Notes: generated by a model not told the origin, from the sequence alone. Numbered from the stretch's first letter, positions 46,536 through 56,008 are shown. The stretch: 64,000 bases of DNA from Azonexus hydrophilus DSM 23864 (GCF_000429605.1 NZ_AUCE01000012.1:434001-498000); one strand, 5' to 3'. Numbers and translations: made by a program.

Positions 46536-48921
46536 GTTCGTCCTTGTCTTCCTGGGGAACGGTGAAATGGAAGGCCATGCCGCCCTCGTGGCGACGCTCC
46601 ACCCACAGGCGCCCCTGATGGAATTCTATGATGGAACGGCAGATCGGCAGACCGATTCCCATCCCGTCCGGCTTGGTCGTGTAGAAAGGGGTGAAGATCT
46701 TTTCGATGTCCGCTTCGCTCAGGCCGTGCCCGCGGTCGGCGACGATGACCTCGACCGTGCGTGCATCGCGGCTGCGCGCCCGGATCTGCAACTGCCGGTC
46801 TTCGGGCGGCAGGCTGCTCATCGCCTCGATGCCGTTCTTGATCAGGTTGAGCAGCACCTGTTCGATCATGATGCGGTCGACCACCACCCGGGGCAGGGTG
46901 TCCGGGATGTCGACCAGCAACAGCGTGCTGCTGCGCTGGGCCTCGATGTCGGCAAAGGCCCGGGTGTCATCGATCAGTTCGGAGAGGGCCACCGGCTGGC
47001 GATGCGGCTCGCCCTTCTTCACCATGTCGCGCATGCGGCGGATGATCTTGCCGGCGCGTTCGGCCTGGTCGGACGCCTTCTGCATCGCCGCCAGCAGATC
47101 GTCGATCTGGTAATTGCCGGCCTGCATGCGCTTGACGCAGCCGGCGCAGTAATTGGCGATCGCCGACAGCGGCTGGTTCAGTTCGTGCGCCAGCGACGAA
47201 GCCATTTCACCCATGGTGATCAGTCGTGAGGTCTGGTCGAGTCGCTTCTGCTGCTGCAGGTTGACCTCGTCGATGCGCTTGCGGTCGGTGATGTCGGCAG
47301 CAATCTGGACCTTGACGATACGTCCGTCCACCCAGCGGATGGCGCGTTCGTGCAGGTGGTACCAGTGGCCGGACAGGCGATGGCGGATTTCCCCGTCAAA
47401 CAACTCGCAGGGCAGGTCGTCCGGGGTCAGCGTCTGCGGTGCGCGCGCCAGTTCATCGGCCTCGGGGCGGCAGGCTTCGGTGAGCTGGTAGCTGTTGCGG
47501 CCGACCGCGTCAAAACCGAAGATGTGCTGGAAGGAACGGTTGGCAAAAAGGATTTCGCCGCTACCGAGATCGGCGACATGTACCGCCGAGTCGAGTCCGT
47601 CGATTACCGTTTCGAAACGCTCGTGCGCCCGTTCGAGTTCGAGGCGGGCACGGCGCGGTTCGGTGATGTCGTTCATCGACGCCATCCAGCCGATCTGCCT
47701 GCCCTGGGTATCGATCAGCGGCGAGAAATAGAGGCGGACATAGAAACGTTCGCCGCTCTTGCGCATGATCCGCATCTCGTAGCCGCCGGCCGGTGCCCGG
47801 CCGCCCAGGGCTGAGTCGATGGTGTCCTGCAGGGCAGCGAATTCCTCGGGCGGCCAATAGGGGTAGGGCGGCTTGATGCCGACCAGTTCGCTCTCGTCGA
47901 AGCCGGTCATCCGGCAGAAGGCGGCATTGACGAAGGTGATCCGGCCTTCCAGGTCGATCGCCCGCAGGCCGGTGATCAGCGATTGCGACATGGCCTGGCG
48001 GAAGGCATAGGCGGCGCGCAACTGCTCTTCGGTTTCGGCCCGACGTTTGGCATGGCGGCGTAGTTGCAGCATGGTCACCGAAGTGATCGCGGTCAGCAGG
48101 ACGATCAGCAGGGTGGGCAGCAGCGTCAGCCAGACGCCGCCGGCCCGGTAGGCGACAATTTCCAGTCCCAGCCGATTGTTCGGCAGGTTCAGATTGATAC
48201 GGCCCGATATCTGGCGGTCGCTCGGTTTGACCGAGGTATTGCTGAACACCTCGCGCTCTTCGGCATCGATGACGCTCAGGCTGTAGCGCGTGGTGAAGGC
48301 GGTGGGCATCGAGGCACGGAGCAGGGTTTCCAGCGACTGCAGGGCGATGAAGGCACCCAGGTCGGCGCTGCCACGCTGCACCGGCAGGATCAGGTCGTGC
48401 AGCGGGCGGCGGTCGATATCCGGGTAGTCGGGCGAAACCACTTCCCGGCGAATGCGCAGCGCCTCCTGCAGTGCAGTCAGGCGGATACCGTTGAGGCGTT
48501 CGCCGACGAAGGTCGCCGTCGATTCGTTGGGTGCCACCCATTCGACGTAGCCGTCGGTGTCGACCCAGGCGACGGCCAGGATTTCCGGATTCTCCCGGAC
48601 GTAGCGGCTGGCCTTGACCTGGAAGGATTCGTAATTGAGCTGCATGAATTCCTGTTCACGCCCCAGTTCGCGCAGGAATTCGAGGTGGTTGAACAGGCGG
48701 TTTTCCAGCGTCCGCTCGGCCCAGTGCATGTCGGCTTCGAGCGCCGAACGGGCGGTGTCGTGCTCGCGCCATTGCAACAGGCCGGTGATGATCAGCATGG
48801 CCAGGGCGAAGATGCCCACCGCCAGGTAAGGGGCGTTCCATAACCAGGTCTGGTGCGGCGATGGGGCTGGCGGCTTGGGGAACATGACGGCATTCTTGGC
48901 CCCGGATGACGGTTCGGCCAT
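46525..48921 (-). CDS. DctS-like sensor histidine kinase with two PAS domains
   Basis: A 798-residue kinase. Transmembrane helices near 32-51 and 265-285 bracket a periplasmic double-PDC-like sensor (about 55-260). Two cytoplasmic PAS domains follow (about 315-425 and 435-550). The phosphoacceptor His is in SSLAHELNQPLSAIANYC, characteristic of the FixL/DctS group; the ATPase domain has NLIKNGIEAM, DRGHGLSEADIEKIFTPFYTTKPDGMGIGL. It begins 12 bases after lrgB-like and overlaps the regulator by 11 bases. A carboxylate ligand is likely by family but unproven. Confidence 0.88.
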   Translation of the reverse strand: MAEPSSGAKNAVMFPKPPAPSPHQTWLWNAPYLAVGIFALAMLIITGLLQWREHDTARSALEADMHWAERTLENRLFNHLEFLRELGREQEFMQLNYESFQVKASRYVRENPEILAVAWVDTDGYVEWVAPNESTATFVGERLNGIRLTALQEALRIRREVVSPDYPDIDRRPLHDLILPVQRGSADLGAFIALQSLETLLRASMPTAFTTRYSLSVIDAEEREVFSNTSVKPSDRQISGRINLNLPNNRLGLEIVAYRAGGVWLTLLPTLLIVLLTAITSVTMLQLRRHAKRRAETEEQLRAAYAFRQAMSQSLITGLRAIDLEGRITFVNAAFCRMTGFDESELVGIKPPYPYWPPEEFAALQDTIDSALGGRAPAGGYEMRIMRKSGERFYVRLYFSPLIDTQGRQIGWMASMNDITEPRRARLELERAHERFETVIDGLDSAVHVADLGSGEILFANRSFQHIFGFDAVGRNSYQLTEACRPEADELARAPQTLTPDDLPCELFDGEIRHRLSGHWYHLHERAIRWVDGRIVKVQIAADITDRKRIDEVNLQQQKRLDQTSRLITMGEMASSLAHELNQPLSAIANYCAGCVKRMQAGNYQIDDLLAAMQKASDQAERAGKIIRRMRDMVKKGEPHRQPVALSELIDDTRAFADIEAQRSSTLLLVDIPDTLPRVVVDRIMIEQVLLNLIKNGIEAMSSLPPEDRQLQIRARSRDARTVEVIVADRGHGLSEADIEKIFTPFYTTKPDGMGIGLPICRSIIEFHQGRLWVERRHEGGMAFHFTVPQEDKDEHDA

Positions 48922-48933
48922 TGGTACTTACCC

Positions 48934-49656
48934 TTACTGAAAAAGCCAGCCGGCGATGACCGGCAGCAGCAGAGCCGTCAGCAGTCCGTTCAGCCCCATG
49001 GCCAGCGCTGCGAAGGCGCCGGTTTGCTCGTCGACCTGGAAGGCGCGGGCGGTACCGATGCCGTGCGAGGCGACGCCCAGCGAGAAGCCGCGAATTGCCG
49101 GATCGCTGATGCGGGCGATGGCGAACACCTTGCCGGCGACGATGGCGCCAAGCACGCCGGTGAAGATCACCAGGACGGCGGTCAGCGACGGCAGGCCGCC
49201 GATCTTCTCGGCAATGCCCATGGCAATCGGGGTGGTCACCGACTTGGGTGCGAGCGAAGCCTGGGTTGCCAGGTCGGCATCGAACAGGCGGGCGATCAGC
49301 ACGGCGGAAACGATGGCCGTGGCGCTGCCGGCCAGCAGCCCGGCCGAAATCGGCAGCAGCATGCTGCGCACCCGGCGGAACTGCGTGTACAGCGGCACGG
49401 CCAGGGCAACGGTGGCCGGACCGAGCAGGAAGTGCACGAATTGGGCGCCGGCGAAATAGGTTTCGTAACTGGTGCCGGTCAGCCACAACAGGCTGGCCAG
49501 GATGGCGACGGCGATCAATACCGGATTGGCCAGCGGATGTTGGCCGCTGCGCAGGTATAGACCGTGGGCAAGCTGGTAGGCGAGCAGGGTGACGGTCAGC
49601 CCGAGCAGCGGCGAGGCCGACAGGTAGACCCAGAGTTCTCCAATGGGCTGGGTCAT
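48934..49656 (-). CDS. LrgB/CidB-type membrane protein
   Basis: A 240-residue protein with about seven helices, including SLAPKSVTTPIAMGIAEKIGG and SLGVASHGIGTARAFQ, which are signatures of the LrgB family. Family members with an LrgA partner transport pyruvate in Bacillus or are described as holin-like. ATG 49656 follows GCGGAGC and overlaps the stop of the LrgA-like gene by four bases (ATGA). It lies 12 bases before the kinase gene, indicating one operon. Confidence 0.88.
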   Translation of the reverse strand: MTQPIGELWVYLSASPLLGLTVTLLAYQLAHGLYLRSGQHPLANPVLIAVAILASLLWLTGTSYETYFAGAQFVHFLLGPATVALAVPLYTQFRRVRSMLLPISAGLLAGSATAIVSAVLIARLFDADLATQASLAPKSVTTPIAMGIAEKIGGLPSLTAVLVIFTGVLGAIVAGKVFAIARISDPAIRGFSLGVASHGIGTARAFQVDEQTGAFAALAMGLNGLLTALLLPVIAGWLFQ

Positions 49657-49994
49657 GGCTTGCTCCGCGTGCATAGGCGCATCACCCAGGCGGTGACCAG
49701 CAGGGTCAGGACGGTGCTGACCAGCAGCGACAGCAGCAGCGCCAGCCACTGCTCGCCGACCCGGCCGAGATGCAGGAGGATGCCGGTGCCGGCCGGCACG
49801 AACAGCAGTGACAGGTGCTTGAGCAGGTTCTGGCTGGTCGAGCGCAGTTCTTCGTCAGGGCCGCGGCGCAGCGCCAGCAACAGAAACAACAGCAACATGC
49901 CGGCAACCGGGCCGGGAACTGGTAGCGCCAGCCAGCGGACGAGGACTTCGCCGCATAACTGGCAGACGAGCAAGAGAGAAAGGGCGGCGAGCAT
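49653..49994 (-). CDS. LrgA/CidA-type membrane protein
   Basis: A 113-residue protein with four helices and the CidA/LrgA signature (VPGPVAGMLLLFLLLALR; LLFVPAGTGILLHL). It is the first gene of the lrgA-lrgB-kinase-regulator operon. It probably acts with LrgB as a two-component transporter. The upstream 94 bases contain an AT-rich stretch suitable for a promoter. Confidence 0.88.
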   Translation of the reverse strand: MLAALSLLLVCQLCGEVLVRWLALPVPGPVAGMLLLFLLLALRRGPDEELRSTSQNLLKHLSLLFVPAGTGILLHLGRVGEQWLALLLSLLVSTVLTLLVTAWVMRLCTRSKP

Positions 49995-50088
49995 GGCAGG
50001 CTCCAGCAGGGACGTGCCGCCCAGTGTATTTCTGTCTTTTTCTTTTGTTAATGCCCGAAAAAGGCGAATGATATTTTACTTTTGGTAA

Positions 50089-51951
50089 TCAATAGTCTTC
50101 GTCGCTGGACCACATTTCGGGGGTGAAGCGGATGACCCGGTTACGGCCGGTTTCCTTCGCCTGGTACAGGGCAATATCGGCAAACTTCACGGCCTGCCAG
50201 AAAGTCGCACTGTCGCCGGGGAAGTCGGCGATGCCGATGGAGATGGTCTTCTTCAGGACGATGCTGCCGATTTGTATCTTCAGCGCCTCGACCTCCAGGC
50301 GGATTTTTTCGGCGATGGAGACTGCCTGTTCCGCGCTGCTGTCGAGCAGGATGATCAGAAACTCCTCGCCGCCGTAGCGGATGACCAGGTCGGAAGCGCG
50401 CACGGCCTGCTTGAGCACGTTGGCCATGGCCTTGATCACGGCGTCGCCGGCATCGTGGCCGTGGGTGTCGTTGACCATCTTGAAATAGTCGAGGTCGAGC
50501 ATCATCACCGCTGCGTGGCCGCGTTTGCGCTGGACGCCGGCGACCAGGGTTTCGACGTATTCCTCGAGGAAGCGGCGGTTGTTCAGCCCGGTCATCGGGT
50601 CGCGCAGGGTCGAGTCGCGCAGGCTTTCCATGAGGCGCTTGGTTTCCAGCACCGGTGCGGTTTCGCGCAGGTAAACCTGGAGCAGCGGGGCGCATTCGTG
50701 CAGCTTGCTTTCCTCTTCGGGCTTGCAGATGATCTGGACTATGCTGCCGACCGAGCCCGACTGGATGATCGGGAAGCAGACGTGGCGCCGGTCGCCGGCG
50801 TCGGCCGGCGGCTGGAAGGCATAGCAGATGCCGGGATTGTCGATGCTGTCGACGATATGACCGGTGCGGCGGACGCGGCAGGCCTCGGGGCGGACCAGGA
50901 TCTCGGGATCGCACCAGCGGCAACCGTCGGCGGCTTCGCCGTCGACGATGATGCTCTTCATCTGCTTCTTGTTGCTGGTGATTTCGTACAACGAGAATTC
51001 CTGGCGGCCGAACTCCTGTTGCAGCGTGGTCGACAGTCGCTGGTAGATTTCCGACTTGGTTTCGTCTTCCTCGATCGCCTGCTTGAAATGCGAGGCCTTG
51101 GACAGCCCGTCCACCATGTCGATGGTTGCTGTCAGCAGGTTTTCACCCGGAGTCGCCGAGCGTTCGGTCAGCTTGGCGACGCTCGTTCCGATCCGGTTCA
51201 GGCCGGTTTCCAGGAAGCGCAGCAAGCGATTCATGTCGTTGGCGATCTGCCCGATCTCGTCATTGGTCTGCTGTTCGACATGGGCCTTGAAATCGCCATC
51301 AAGGGCGCGCTGGACGGCATGCTCGACGGCGGTCGCGGTTTCCGAAATCGGCCGCAACAGGCGGCGCAGCAGCAGTACCAGCAGGAGGGCAAACAGCGCC
51401 ACTGCGCCGGTGATGCCGGCCACTGTCCACAGCGCCTTGTGGCGCAAGCCATCGATCGACATGGTCATGGTCACTGCGCCAAGTACCGTTCCTTCGTTGA
51501 CCTCGTGGCATTGCAGGCAGTTCGGCGTGCCATGCGAAGTGGCAATGTAGGGAATGGTGCCGCGGAACATTGTTTCGCCTTCTTCCTGGAAAATCTCGAA
51601 GGTGGCGCGGCCGCCGGCCATCACCTGGCGTTCGATGGCATCCGGGCGACTCTCCATGTTCAGGCCCAGGCCGAACTGGCGTTCAAGCTCGGGCGAGCGG
51701 ACGACCCGTGCCGAACGCAGTCCCTGGACTTCGAGCATGCGCTTGAGGAAACTTTCGCGGCGATCGATGACGCCGTTGATCATCGACTCGGTCAGATGGA
51801 CGCGTACGACCTCGCCGGCGGTCCGGATGTGTTCGGTGGCTGAAGCAATGGAAAAGCTGCGGAAGGCGTAGAGACTGATGGCAACCAGTACTGCCATCAG
51901 CGTCACGGCGATGGCGATGAAGAACAGGGTGACCTTGGTGTTGAGATTCAC
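50089..51951 (-). CDS. Diguanylate cyclase with periplasmic heme c motif and cysteine-rich middle domain
   Basis: A 620-residue membrane diguanylate cyclase. Helix 1 (about 8-30) and helix 2 (about 175-197) enclose a periplasmic domain that contains CLQCH at 145-149 in HGTPNCLQCHE, a standard c-type heme attachment site. HAMP follows (about 198-250). A GAF-like domain (about 290-440) holds Cys344, 347, 358, 376, 392, 409 and 420, starting with the CRWC pair. The GGDEF domain has the active motif GGEEF at 527-531. GTG 51951 is preferred since it starts directly before the first helix; a GTG at 51987 is in frame. Redox or gas sensing through heme is inferred. Confidence 0.85.
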   Translation of the reverse strand: MNLNTKVTLFFIAIAVTLMAVLVAISLYAFRSFSIASATEHIRTAGEVVRVHLTESMINGVIDRRESFLKRMLEVQGLRSARVVRSPELERQFGLGLNMESRPDAIERQVMAGGRATFEIFQEEGETMFRGTIPYIATSHGTPNCLQCHEVNEGTVLGAVTMTMSIDGLRHKALWTVAGITGAVALFALLLVLLLRRLLRPISETATAVEHAVQRALDGDFKAHVEQQTNDEIGQIANDMNRLLRFLETGLNRIGTSVAKLTERSATPGENLLTATIDMVDGLSKASHFKQAIEEDETKSEIYQRLSTTLQQEFGRQEFSLYEITSNKKQMKSIIVDGEAADGCRWCDPEILVRPEACRVRRTGHIVDSIDNPGICYAFQPPADAGDRRHVCFPIIQSGSVGSIVQIICKPEEESKLHECAPLLQVYLRETAPVLETKRLMESLRDSTLRDPMTGLNNRRFLEEYVETLVAGVQRKRGHAAVMMLDLDYFKMVNDTHGHDAGDAVIKAMANVLKQAVRASDLVIRYGGEEFLIILLDSSAEQAVSIAEKIRLEVEALKIQIGSIVLKKTISIGIADFPGDSATFWQAVKFADIALYQAKETGRNRVIRFTPEMWSSDEDY

Positions 51952-52057
51952 GGGAGAGCTTTCGGCAACAAGGTGGCAGGAAGGCACCGATTATGTCCGA
52001 GCTGACATTGCGGGCCAAGCCCTGACAGGCGCCGTTGTGCTGCAATTGCGATCTCCT

Positions 52058-52071
52058 TTGATTGAGGTCAA
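52058..52071. promoter_or_regulatory. FNR/Anr-like binding site
   Basis: TTGAT-TGAG-GTCAA matches 9 of 10 consensus bases of the FNR family. It lies between the divergent heme-c diguanylate cyclase (start 51951) and TonB-dependent receptor (start 52194) genes. No well-placed -10 element was found for the standard -41.5 position in either direction, so its target is open. Confidence 0.45.
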
Positions 52072-52085
52072 TCTTTTGGGGGGGA

Positions 52086-52103
52086 TATGTCGTGGCAGAC
52101 ATA
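52086..52103. promoter_or_regulatory. Inverted repeat upstream of the TonB-dependent receptor gene
   Basis: TATGTC-GTGGCA-GACATA has perfect 6-bp arms and a 6-base centre, about 90 bases before the receptor start. It may be an operator. The regulator is unknown. Confidence 0.3.
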
Positions 52104-52154
52104 GTCGATGATTTACTAGTAGGATGCCCAGAGGGTGCCCTTGCCCTTCGTCGC

Positions 52155-52160
52155 TATAAT
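52155..52160 (+). promoter_or_regulatory. Candidate -10 box of the TonB-dependent receptor gene
   Basis: A perfect TATAAT lies 34 bases before the ATG. No convincing -35 is present 16-18 bases upstream, so expression may need an activator. Confidence 0.4.
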
Positions 52161-52193
52161 TCCGTTCATGTTCCCCATTTCGGCTTGTCCAGC

Positions 52194-54281
52194 ATGCCTT
52201 TGAGTCGACGTCTGTCAATTTGCTGTTTCGCTACACTGTTATCCACGGCTGTGCTGGCGCAGGAGGAGCACGAAGAGATGTTCTTCAGCCAGCTGCCGGT
52301 GGTATTCACCGTCAGTCGCATGCCGCAACCGATTTCCGAGGCACCGGGAGCAGTCACTGTTCTGGATCGGGAGATCATCCGCGCCTCCGGTGCTCGCAGC
52401 GTCGCGGAGCTGCTGCGTCTGGTGCCCGGCTTTCAGTTTTCGCCACGAACGAACGAACCTGCACGCACCAGTTATCACGGCATTCCCGATGATAGTTTCG
52501 CCTCACGCGCGCAAGTCCTCGTCGATGGCCGTTCACTTTATTCCGCCCTGTTCATGGGGGGGGTGAATTGGGATCTGATGCCGGTTGCTCTCGAGGATAT
52601 CGAGCGTATCGAGGTCATGCGCGGTACCAACGTGGCTGCCTATGGGACCAACGCCTTCATGGGCGTGATCAATATCGTCACTCTCGACCCTTCGCTGGCC
52701 CGGGGAACGTCCATTTCCATCTCCCAGGGAAACGACGGTATCCGTGATCGTCTACTGCGCTGGGGCGGAAAACTGGGGAATGCCGATGTGCGGATGACCT
52801 ATCAGATGCAGGGGGACGATGGGGTGAGATTTGTTCCACTGAATTCCGGTGAACCGGGTCATGTGGCTAACGATATCCGCAATCAGCTATTCAATTTGCG
52901 GGCCACGCTTCCGCTCGGCCATAGCGATGAACTGGATTTTTCCTTGGGGCATGTTGGCGGAGACATCAGTCAGGGGCGTAGTGATCAGGGGGATAGCCCA
53001 CCTCGCACGGCGACACATGCCACGCAATATGTGCAGTTCAATTGGCGTCGTCAGCTATCGGAACGCTCCGAACTGAGATTGCGCTACTCGCGCACCCGCG
53101 AAAGGCTTGATGATCATGTCAACAGTACGGTGAGAGTGACTTCGCCTGTTACGGTGGACTTGCTGCTCGATCAGGAAATGGGCGGCGAGGCAACTCGTGA
53201 CGAATTGGAAATCCAGCATGCTTTTTCCCCAATAGCCAGTACTCGCCTCGTTTGGGGCCTGGGGACACGCAGCGACGAGACGCGAGCGCCGCTTTATTTT
53301 CAAGCCGTCGCCAAGAGAGAGGTACAACGGCTCTTTGCCCACCTTGAGTGGCGCCCGGCACGGCAGTGGTTGGTTAATCTTGGTGGGAGTCTGGATCGGG
53401 ACAGTCTGACCGGTAGCGATTTTTCGTCCAGGTTCAGTGCCAGTTACCATTTGACCCCTGAGCACACCTTGCGCCTCGGTCTTGCCCGCGCCTATCGCAT
53501 ACCCTCCATCTATCACCACCAGGGCTTGCTTTCCTATTCCGGGACGAATGGTAACGTTACATTGACCCGCCGCCTCTTTCTGGCCTCCGGAGAGGTCGAT
53601 CCAGAGCAGTTGACCAGTTTGGAATTGGGCTATTACGGTGAATTCAAGCGCTTGAGTGCTTCCCTGGATGTGCGCTTGTTCGACGAACGGATCCCGAATC
53701 GCGTCGCCAGATTGGGGAAGAATTTTGCGCCTTTGGCGACTTGCGAATATGTGATCGTGGCGCCGAGCTTAAGCGGGACTTGTGGAACAGGCGCTGACTA
53801 TGCGGCCAATGCAGAGAGCCTGCGTATCAACGGCCTCGAATATCAGGCGCGCTGGCAACCGCTGGAGGGCACGCGAGTGATCCTGAACCAGTCATGGGTC
53901 AAGTTGCGTTCGCATCTGCTGGATGTGGAAACCAGCTATTCTCCGAGTGACAAGGATCGTATCCTCGATCAGACCCGGGTTTCTGCCCCGCGGCTGTCAA
54001 GCAGTCTGATGCTGATGCAGAAACTACCTTATGGCGTGGAGCTGACAGTCAGCAGCAATCATGTCGGCAGGATGCGCTGGAATCGCAATTACCCCGGCAA
54101 CCAGAACACCTTGCCCAGTTATGTCCGCACCGACGTCAGGCTTGCCCGTGCCTTTCGCCTGGGCGGCAATCGTGCAGAAGTGGCCTATGTCGGGCAAGCG
54201 GTCGATGGCGGACATCTGGCCCACACCTACTCATGGCTTTTTGAGCCGAGGCACTGGCTGACGCTGCGCCTGGAAATGTAA
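52194..54281 (+). CDS. TonB-dependent outer membrane receptor
   Basis: A 695-residue outer membrane receptor with a signal peptide (ending VLAQ at about 22). The plug domain runs to about 150 (PGAVTVLDREIIRASGARSVAELLRLVPGF; RIEVMRGTNVAAYGTNAFMGVINIVT), then a 22-strand barrel with alternating strands, ending in an aromatic/hydrophobic C-terminal strand (HWLTLRLEM). No clear TonB box was recognised. The substrate is unknown. It is divergent from the heme-c cyclase. Codon and base usage look somewhat less GC-rich than the neighbours, a weak hint of different history. Confidence 0.88.
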   Translation: MPLSRRLSICCFATLLSTAVLAQEEHEEMFFSQLPVVFTVSRMPQPISEAPGAVTVLDREIIRASGARSVAELLRLVPGFQFSPRTNEPARTSYHGIPDDSFASRAQVLVDGRSLYSALFMGGVNWDLMPVALEDIERIEVMRGTNVAAYGTNAFMGVINIVTLDPSLARGTSISISQGNDGIRDRLLRWGGKLGNADVRMTYQMQGDDGVRFVPLNSGEPGHVANDIRNQLFNLRATLPLGHSDELDFSLGHVGGDISQGRSDQGDSPPRTATHATQYVQFNWRRQLSERSELRLRYSRTRERLDDHVNSTVRVTSPVTVDLLLDQEMGGEATRDELEIQHAFSPIASTRLVWGLGTRSDETRAPLYFQAVAKREVQRLFAHLEWRPARQWLVNLGGSLDRDSLTGSDFSSRFSASYHLTPEHTLRLGLARAYRIPSIYHHQGLLSYSGTNGNVTLTRRLFLASGEVDPEQLTSLELGYYGEFKRLSASLDVRLFDERIPNRVARLGKNFAPLATCEYVIVAPSLSGTCGTGADYAANAESLRINGLEYQARWQPLEGTRVILNQSWVKLRSHLLDVETSYSPSDKDRILDQTRVSAPRLSSSLMLMQKLPYGVELTVSSNHVGRMRWNRNYPGNQNTLPSYVRTDVRLARAFRLGGNRAEVAYVGQAVDGGHLAHTYSWLFEPRHWLTLRLEM

Positions 54282-54283
54282 GT

Positions 54284-54315
54284 AAAAAAAGCGCCGGGCT
54301 TGCACCCGGCGCTTT
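54284..54315. terminator. Intrinsic terminator, strongest on the minus strand
   Basis: GCGCCGGG (54291-54298) and CCCGGCGC (54305-54312) form a perfect 8-bp stem. Seven A residues precede it and only three T residues follow, so it is best suited to ending leftward transcription from aceB, but can also serve the receptor gene. Confidence 0.8.
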
Positions 54316-54354
54316 GGCCTCTGCGGGATCGGGGCGTCTGCTGCGCCCTCTCTG

Positions 54355-55953
54355 TTACGCCATCGCTTCGTACAGCGGCAGGGTCAGGAACTCCGGGTAG
54401 TCCGGGGTCAGCGACATGCGGTCGAAGATTTCGGCGGCCTGGTCGTAGGTGGCAGTGTCCTCGCCCTGAGCGGTGACGGTGGCCTTCACCTTGGCCAGTT
54501 CCTCAGCGATCATCGGGCGGACCATTTCCACGGTGACCTTGCGGCCGTCGTCGAGGATGCCCTTCGGCGAAACCACCCACTGCCAGACTTGCGAGCGGGA
54601 GATTTCGGCGGTGGCGGCGTCTTCCATCAGGTTGTGGATGGGCACGCAGCCGTTGCCGGCCAGCCAGGAACCGAGGTAATGAATGCCGACGTTGATGTTG
54701 TTCCGGAGGCCGGCTTCGGTGATCGGGGTGGTCGGGCGGAAGTCCAGCCACTGTTCCGGACCGAACTTGCCTTCAACCTGCTTCTCGAACTGGTTCGGAC
54801 GGTCGCCGAGGACCTTGACGAACTCTTCCATGGCGATGGGCACCAGGCCCGGGTGGGCCACCCAGCCGCCGTCGAAGCCGTCGTTGGCGTCGCGGGTCTT
54901 GTCGTGGCGGATGCCGGCCAGCGCCTTTTCGTTGGCCACCGGGTCGTTCTTGATCGGGATCAGGGCCGACATGCCGCCCATCGCCGGGGCGCCACGCTTG
55001 TGGCAGGCCTGGACGAGGGCCAGGGCGTAGCCGCGCATGAACGGCACTTCCATGGTGATGGCGCTACGCTGGGCCAGGCAGAAGTCCTGGTTCTTCTTGA
55101 ACTTCTTGATGCAGGAGAAGATGTAGTCCCAGCGACCGGCGTTCAGACCAGCGGAGTGGTTGCGCAGTTCGTAGAGGATTTCTTCCATCTCGAAGGTGGC
55201 GAGGATGGTTTCGACCAGCACGGTGGCCTTGATCGTGCCCTGCGGCAGGCCGACGTGGTCCTGGGCCATGACGAAGGCGTCGTTCCACAGACGGGCTTCG
55301 AGGTGGCTTTCCATCTTCGGCAGGTAGTAGAACGGGCCAGCGCCGCGGGCGATCTGTTCCTTGGCGTTGTGGAAGAAGACCAGGCCGAAGTCGAACAGGC
55401 CGCCGGAGACGCGCTGGCCGTCAACGAGGACGTGCTTTTCGTCGAGGTGCCAGCCGCGCGGACGGATCTGCAGGGTGGCGATCTTGTCGTTGAGCTTGTA
55501 TTCCTTGCCGTTCTCGTTCTTGAACGACAGTTCGCGGCGGATCGCCTTGTACAGGTTCACCTGGCCCTGGATCTGGTTTTCCCAGTTCGGGCTGTTGGAA
55601 TCCTCGAAGTCGGTCATGTAGGAGTCAGCGCCCGAGTTGAAGGCGTTGATGATCATCTTGGCTTCGACCGGGCCGGTGATTTCAACGCGGCGGCACTGCA
55701 GCGCGGCCGGCACCGGGGCGACCTTCCAGTCGCCGTTGCGGATGTGGGCGGTTTCCGGCAGGAAGTCCGGCATTTCGCCGGCGTCGATGCGAGCCTGGCG
55801 CTCGAGGCGGGCCTTCAGCAGTTCCTGGCGACGGGCCTCGAAGGCGCGGTGCAGCTTGGCGACGAACTCGAGTGCCTCGGTGGTCAGGATGGATTCCCAT
55901 TCGGGCTTGATCGGGGCGTTGATTTGCACGCCAGCGGGCAGGTTGATGGCCAT
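54355..55953 (-). CDS. aceB: Malate synthase A
   Basis: AceB condenses glyoxylate with acetyl-CoA to malate, the second step of the glyoxylate shunt. The 532-residue length and motifs (PVEAKMIINAFNSGADSYMTDFEDS-type region at about 108-133, KATVLVETILATFEMEEILYELR, DGGWVAHPGLVP) are those of form A. ATG 55953 is preceded by GGAGG. It is divergent from a LysR gene and separate from aceA, which lies 3 kb away in its own unit. The two promoters share a palindrome. Confidence 0.96.
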   Translation of the reverse strand: MAINLPAGVQINAPIKPEWESILTTEALEFVAKLHRAFEARRQELLKARLERQARIDAGEMPDFLPETAHIRNGDWKVAPVPAALQCRRVEITGPVEAKMIINAFNSGADSYMTDFEDSNSPNWENQIQGQVNLYKAIRRELSFKNENGKEYKLNDKIATLQIRPRGWHLDEKHVLVDGQRVSGGLFDFGLVFFHNAKEQIARGAGPFYYLPKMESHLEARLWNDAFVMAQDHVGLPQGTIKATVLVETILATFEMEEILYELRNHSAGLNAGRWDYIFSCIKKFKKNQDFCLAQRSAITMEVPFMRGYALALVQACHKRGAPAMGGMSALIPIKNDPVANEKALAGIRHDKTRDANDGFDGGWVAHPGLVPIAMEEFVKVLGDRPNQFEKQVEGKFGPEQWLDFRPTTPITEAGLRNNINVGIHYLGSWLAGNGCVPIHNLMEDAATAEISRSQVWQWVVSPKGILDDGRKVTVEMVRPMIAEELAKVKATVTAQGEDTATYDQAAEIFDRMSLTPDYPEFLTLPLYEAMA

Positions 55954-56008
55954 GAGAGGACCTCCGGTAGTGAGTGATTGAAATGCGGCAATGCGATGCA
56001 TTGTATGA

